From Piscinibacter sp. XHJ-5 (GTDB lineage Bacteria > Pseudomonadota > Gammaproteobacteria > Burkholderiales > Burkholderiaceae_C), in NCBI RefSeq assembly GCF_029855045.1, contig NZ_CP123228.1, positions 6,014,001-6,078,000 on the forward strand: a DNA stretch of 64,000 bases. The letters are read 5' to 3'. Every line of letters starts with the position of its first letter. Positions within the stretch are counted from its first letter, which is position 1. Made by a program: the position numbers and the translations under genes. This document shows, piece after piece, positions 60,357-64,000 of the stretch. A model generated the notes under the pieces. It saw only the letters and a list, made by a program, of their open reading frames with translations. It searched no databases and was not told where the DNA came from.

Positions 60357-60911
60357 TCACCCGAACAGATCACCTTCCGTCCAGCCCGTGGCCGCCATGT
60401 CGGCCACTCGCAGATGCGCTTCGCTGGGCATCAGGAACTCATCGAGCTGCGGCGGCCTGACCGACGTGCCGGCCAGCATGGCATGCGCCTGGCCGCGGTG
60501 GTGGACCTGGTGGTTGAGCAGATGGGCGATCACATGGCCGCGACGCTCGCGCTGCACGTGATGCGTGCGCACGAGGTCGATCACCTCGTCGAGATGTTCC
60601 GCCGACAGCGCATCCATCAGCGCGATGAACCGCTGGTCCGAGCGCGCCTGCGCTGCCGCCAGCTCGGCCATCGTGTCGCTCGGCACGAAATCCTTCCAGC
60701 GTTGCGCCATGTCGGCCTCGCCGTGCAGCGCCGCGATGTAGTAGAGGTCGACCTCGAGAATGTGGTTCAGCGTGGCCGCCAGGCTGGGAAAGAAGCTGGT
60801 GCGCGGCGCGTGGAACTCTTCGCGCGACAGCGGCGCCATCGCTGCATGCAGCCGGTGATTGGCCAGGCGGTTGGCGCGCGCCTGGATGCACAGGAAGCCC
60901 AGCAGTTCCAT
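60357..60911 (-). CDS. DinB family protein
   Basis: A 184-residue four-helix DinB-fold protein. Metal-ligand histidines are in TLNHILEVDLYY and LLNHQVHHRGQAHAML. It starts inside a one-base overlap with the rhodanese gene (TGATG), so it belongs to the compact three-gene operon with the rhodanese and the DsbA-fold isomerase. Activity unknown; thiol chemistry is suggested by the neighbours. Confidence 0.88.
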   Translation of the reverse strand: MELLGFLCIQARANRLANHRLHAAMAPLSREEFHAPRTSFFPSLAATLNHILEVDLYYIAALHGEADMAQRWKDFVPSDTMAELAAAQARSDQRFIALMDALSAEHLDEVIDLVRTHHVQRERRGHVIAHLLNHQVHHRGQAHAMLAGTSVRPPQLDEFLMPSEAHLRVADMAATGWTEGDLFG

Positions 60912-61321
60912 CAGGCCGACTCCCTGGCCTTGCGCGTCGGCTTGGGCGCCACCGCGCCGCCCGCTTCCTTCCAGGCGGTGAAGCCGCCGCCGATGTGCGC
61001 CACCTGGGTGAGCCCCATTTCCATCAGCGTGCGCGCGGCCAGCGCGGAGCGCCAGCCGGCAGCGCAGAACAGCACGAATTCCTTGTCCTGCGCGAACTCC
61101 CTGCGGTGATAGGGGCACTCCGGATCGACCCAGAACTCGAGCATGCCGCGCGGTGCGTGCAGGGCCCCGGGGATGACGCCTTCACGCTCCAGCTCTCGCA
61201 CGTCGCGCACGTCGACGAACTGCACGCCTGGGTCCGCATGCCGCGCCATCGCCTGCTCCGGCGTGTAGGTGGTGACGAGCGCCATGGCTTCGTCGACCAG
61301 TGCCTTGGCAGTCTTCTTCAT
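60911..61321 (-). CDS. Rhodanese-domain protein
   Basis: A 136-residue single-domain rhodanese. The active-site loop is CAAGWRS, with Cys as persulfide acceptor, preceded by KEFVLF; FVDVRDVRELEREGVIPGALHAPRG is the typical N-terminal half. Cytoplasmic, no signal. It overlaps both neighbours by one base, so all three genes are translationally coupled. Confidence 0.92.
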   Translation of the reverse strand: MKKTAKALVDEAMALVTTYTPEQAMARHADPGVQFVDVRDVRELEREGVIPGALHAPRGMLEFWVDPECPYHRREFAQDKEFVLFCAAGWRSALAARTLMEMGLTQVAHIGGGFTAWKEAGGAVAPKPTRKARESA

Positions 61322-61929
61322 CAGAACGGCCCTTTCTCCAGCCAGCGCTCGATCTGCGGGCGGCGGTCGTTGCCCCAGAACGGCTCGTTGTCGATGACGA
61401 AGAACGGCACGCCGAACACGCCGGCGGCCAGCGCCGCGTCGTTGGCCGCCTTGAGGCGGGCCTTCCACGCCGGATCGCCCCAGATCGCCTCGGCCTCGTT
61501 GGCGTCGAGGCCGAACTCCACCGCGAGCTCGCGCAGACCCGCCGGATCGCTGGGATCGACTCCCCGGGCGAAATAGGCCCGCAGGCAGTGCCGCGCCCAG
61601 TGGCTCGCGGTGGCTGGCTCCCGCTCGTGCAGCCACCAGAAGATGCGCGCCGCGTTCTGGGTGGGCACAGGGAACTTCGCGGGATTCTTCAGCGGCACGC
61701 CGGCAAAGCGCGCGGAGCGCTCGAAGTCGCGCAGGGCGTATTCGCGCTTGACCGGGTAGTCGACCAGGCTTCTCAGGCCGGTCGCCTGGAAGGTGACGCC
61801 CAGCAGGATCGCCTTCCAGCGGACCGTGCGACCGTGGCGCGCGGCCAGCGCCTCGATCCACTCGGACGCGATGTACGAGTACGGCGACGAGAAGTCGAAG
61901 TAGAAGTCGATGGTCGCGACGTTCTGCAT
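61321..61929 (-). CDS. DsbA-fold protein of the 2-hydroxychromene-2-carboxylate isomerase family
   Basis: A 202-residue kappa-GST-like protein. The motif FYFDFSSPYSYIASEWIEAL has Ser where DsbA has Cys, and GVFGVPFFVIDNEPFWGNDR is the second family motif. First gene of the operon with the rhodanese and DinB genes. It may be a glutathione-dependent isomerase or transferase. Its sequence is clearly different from the paralog at 47888-48532. Confidence 0.9.
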   Translation of the reverse strand: MQNVATIDFYFDFSSPYSYIASEWIEALAARHGRTVRWKAILLGVTFQATGLRSLVDYPVKREYALRDFERSARFAGVPLKNPAKFPVPTQNAARIFWWLHEREPATASHWARHCLRAYFARGVDPSDPAGLRELAVEFGLDANEAEAIWGDPAWKARLKAANDAALAAGVFGVPFFVIDNEPFWGNDRRPQIERWLEKGPF

Positions 61930-61969
61930 GGCGGCAGGCTACTCCAACGAGGCGATTCCCGCATCGGCG

Positions 61970-63427
61970 TCATCGGTACCAGAACTGCGGCGTGAACAGC
62001 ACCAGCACGGGCAGCAGCTCGAGGCGCCCGAGCAGCATGCCGAAGGTGCAGACCCAGGTCTGGAAATCGGTCAGGCCGGCGTAGTTGGACCCCGGCCCGA
62101 CCCCTCCCAGCCCGGCGCCGATGTTGTTCACGCACGCGATGACGGCGGTGAACGCTGTCACCAGGTCGAGGCCCGAGAACAGCAGCAGCATCGTCAGCGA
62201 CACGATGGAGCCGCCGTAGATCATCATGAAGGCGAGCACGCTGTGGATCACGCGCGGCGGGACGGCCGCGCCGCCCATCACCACCGGGTTGACCACGCTG
62301 GGATGCAGGATTCGCACGAGCTCGCGATGGGTCTGCTTCATCAGCAGCAGCATGCGCATCATCTTGATGCCGCCGCCCGCCGACCCTGCGCAGGTGGCAA
62401 AGCAGCCCAGCACCAGCAGCAGCACCGGTGCGAAGGCAGGCCACTGCGCATAGTCGACCGTCGTGAAGCCGCCGGTGGTCGCCACCGACATCACGTGGAA
62501 CGCCGCGTGGCGCAGCGTCTGTGCCTGATCGGCATACACGCCGTGCACGTGCAGGTACCCGGCCACCAGCAGCACGGCGCCCAGCACGACCAGCAGGAAG
62601 GCGCGCAGCTCGCTGTCGCGCCACATCACCCGCAGCGAGCGCTGCCGCCAGGCGATGAAGTACATCGCGAAGCTGATGCCGGCGGCCATCATGAAGAGCA
62701 TCGCCACCCCCTCCAGCACGGGCGAGTCCCAGTGGGCGAACCCGGCGTCGTGCGACGACAGGCCGCCGAGGCTGATGGTCGAGCACATGTGCATGAAGGC
62801 ATCGGACCAGGTCATGCCTGCGGCGCGATACGCCACGAAGCAGGCAAAGGAGAGAGCGAAGTACACGATCCACAGGCCCCGCGCGGTCTCGGCGATGCGC
62901 GGCGTGAGCTTCTGGTCCTTCATCGGCCCGGGCGTCTCCGCGCGAAAGAGCTGGGTGCCGCCCACGCCCAGCAGCGGCAGGATCGCGACCGCCAGCACGA
63001 CGATGCCGAGCCCGCCGACGAAGGTCAGGAAGCAGCGCCACACGTTGACCGACAGCGGCAGGCTGTCGAGCCCGGACAGCACCGTCGCGCCGGTGGCCGT
63101 GAAGGCGGACATCGCCTCGAAGTAGGCGTCGGTCGCGCTGAGGCCGGGCAGCGCCAGCCACAGCGGCAGGGCACCGAAGACCGGCAGCACCAGCCAGGTC
63201 AGGGTCACCAGCACGAAGCCGTCGCGCGGCTGCAGCTCGCGGCGAAAGCGCCGCGTCGTGAGGCTCAGCACGATGCCCGCGCCCAGCGTGATGACGAGGG
63301 CCTGGAAGAACGGCTTCTCCGCGCGGTCATGGTCGGCCCAGGCGAAGGCCATCGGCACCAGCATCAGCAGCGAGAACAGGACGACCATGCGGCCGATCAG
63401 GGCGACGACGGCGAGCGGGCTCGACAT
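61970..63427 (-). CDS. trkH: Potassium uptake protein TrkH
   Basis: A 485-residue membrane protein of the Trk/Ktr/HKT K+ channel type. Four selectivity-filter segments are visible, for example TATGATVLSGLD, STISLGGLSSHD, SVATTGGFTT and CVNNIGAGLGG. It forms the pore that the cytoplasmic TrkA regulator gates with NAD/ATP. It follows trkA by 6 bases. Confidence 0.95.
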   Translation of the reverse strand: MSSPLAVVALIGRMVVLFSLLMLVPMAFAWADHDRAEKPFFQALVITLGAGIVLSLTTRRFRRELQPRDGFVLVTLTWLVLPVFGALPLWLALPGLSATDAYFEAMSAFTATGATVLSGLDSLPLSVNVWRCFLTFVGGLGIVVLAVAILPLLGVGGTQLFRAETPGPMKDQKLTPRIAETARGLWIVYFALSFACFVAYRAAGMTWSDAFMHMCSTISLGGLSSHDAGFAHWDSPVLEGVAMLFMMAAGISFAMYFIAWRQRSLRVMWRDSELRAFLLVVLGAVLLVAGYLHVHGVYADQAQTLRHAAFHVMSVATTGGFTTVDYAQWPAFAPVLLLVLGCFATCAGSAGGGIKMMRMLLLMKQTHRELVRILHPSVVNPVVMGGAAVPPRVIHSVLAFMMIYGGSIVSLTMLLLFSGLDLVTAFTAVIACVNNIGAGLGGVGPGSNYAGLTDFQTWVCTFGMLLGRLELLPVLVLFTPQFWYR

Positions 63428-63433
63428 GGCCGG

Positions 63434-64000
63434 TCAGAAGAACAGTGCGCTGACCTGGAACAGCTTTTCCACTTCGCGCACCATCCGCTTGTGCGGCACG
63501 AACACGATCACGTGGTCGTCGGGCTCGATGACGGTGTCGTGGTGGGCGATGATGACCTGAGCGTCCTCGCCTTCGCCGCGCACGATCGCGCCGATCTGCG
63601 CGCCGCTCGGCAGCGGGATCTCATCGATGCGGCGTCGCACCACCTTCGACGACTTGCGGTCGCCGCGCGCCACCGTCTGCAGCGCCTCGGCGGCGCCGCG
63701 GCGCAGGCTGTACACCGCCTCCACGTCGCCGCGGCGCACGTGCGCGAGCAGCTCGCCGATCACCGTCTGCGCCGGCGAGAGCGCGATGTCGATCTGCGTG
63801 CCCTGCACCAGGTCGGCGTAGGCCCGCCGGTTGATCAACGCCAGCACCCGCTTGGCGCCCAGCCGCTTGGCGAGCAGGCACCCCATGATGTTGTCCTCGT
63901 CGTCGCTGGTGAGTGCGAGGAAGAGGTCGCAGTCGCGCACGCCTTCGTCCTCGAGCAGCTCCTCGTCGGTGCTGTCGCCTTGCAGCACGAGCGTGTCGGC
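63434..64000 (-). CDS. trkA: Trk potassium uptake regulator TrkA, C-terminal part
   Basis: The frame is open to the right edge, so only the last 188 residues are present. It contains the end of a first RCK_C/NAD-binding unit: CDLFLALTSDDEDNIMGCLLAKRLGAKRVLALIN is a Rossmann-type TrkA_N segment, followed by a TrkA_C domain ending near HKRMVREVEKLF. It regulates TrkH, encoded directly downstream. Confidence 0.93.
   Translation of the reverse strand, partial: ADTLVLQGDSTDEELLEDEGVRDCDLFLALTSDDEDNIMGCLLAKRLGAKRVLALINRRAYADLVQGTQIDIALSPAQTVIGELLAHVRRGDVEAVYSLRRGAAEALQTVARGDRKSSKVVRRRIDEIPLPSGAQIGAIVRGEGEDAQVIIAHHDTVIEPDDHVIVFVPHKRMVREVEKLFQVSALFF

Overview
The window is 64 kb of high-GC chromosome with dense, mostly real genes and high GC at third codon positions. 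The gene content points to a betaproteobacterium of the order Burkholderiales, probably the Leptothrix/Rubrivivax/Comamonadaceae side: a CIRCE-controlled groESL, a ResB/CcsB cytochrome c maturation pair, an orphan Bug-type binding protein, a double-length UvrA paralog, leucine/isovalerate (liu) genes and a mat (malonate) operon. No rRNA, tRNA, CRISPR array, insertion sequence or prophage was seen. The genus assignment is inference.

Layout. 1-3.1 kb: the start of a metacaspase-like gene (cut by the left edge), divergent from groES-groEL, whose control region has a sigma70/sigma32-like promoter, a CIRCE operator and an extra 5'-UTR hairpin. 3.2-10.2 kb: engB, cytochrome c4, resB-ccsB, a small conserved gene, and msrP-msrQ. 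10.2-19 kb (minus strand): a long CoA-transferase, a JmjC-like cupin protein, and a 1916-residue UvrA paralog with four ATPase sites. 19.4-24.7 kb: an orphan periplasmic binding protein, a single-CXXCH c-type cytochrome, a secreted unknown and a hybrid histidine kinase.

24.7-35.9 kb (minus strand) is the most interesting region. An apparent sigma54-dependent operon encodes, in order, a periplasmic binding protein, an extracellular poly(3-hydroxybutyrate) depolymerase with the type 2 motif order, all four components of a branched-chain-amino-acid-type ABC transporter (LivG, LivF, LivH, LivM), a 3-hydroxybutyrate-oligomer hydrolase lipoprotein and an alpha/beta hydrolase. A correctly spaced -24/-12 promoter lies just upstream, and a PAS-AAA+-Fis enhancer-binding protein is the preceding gene. 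livM and the oligomer hydrolase gene overlap by ATGA. I infer a polymer-to-uptake system for 3-hydroxybutyrate or its oligomers, which would be a new substrate role for this transporter family.

36-41.4 kb (plus strand): a malonate operon with a GntR/FCD regulator, malonyl-CoA decarboxylase, a Bug-type binding protein, an enoyl-CoA hydratase and malonyl-CoA synthetase, but no matC-type carrier. 41.7-45.4 kb: a branched-chain 2-oxoacid dehydrogenase operon (E1alpha, E1beta, E2), whose E2 linker holds eight perfect hexapeptide repeats. 45.6-47.8 kb: small Cys-rich and membrane proteins and an MHS-family symporter with 11-bp phased direct repeats upstream. 47.9-57.4 kb (minus strand): leucine/isovalerate degradation genes (both methylcrotonyl-CoA carboxylase subunits, methylglutaconyl-CoA hydratase, HMG-CoA lyase) interleaved with unrelated small genes and faced by a divergent AraC regulator. 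57.5-64 kb: phosphatidylserine decarboxylase, an O6-alkylguanine methyltransferase, a 40-residue membrane protein, a compact operon of thiol-type enzymes, and trkA-trkH (trkA cut by the right edge).
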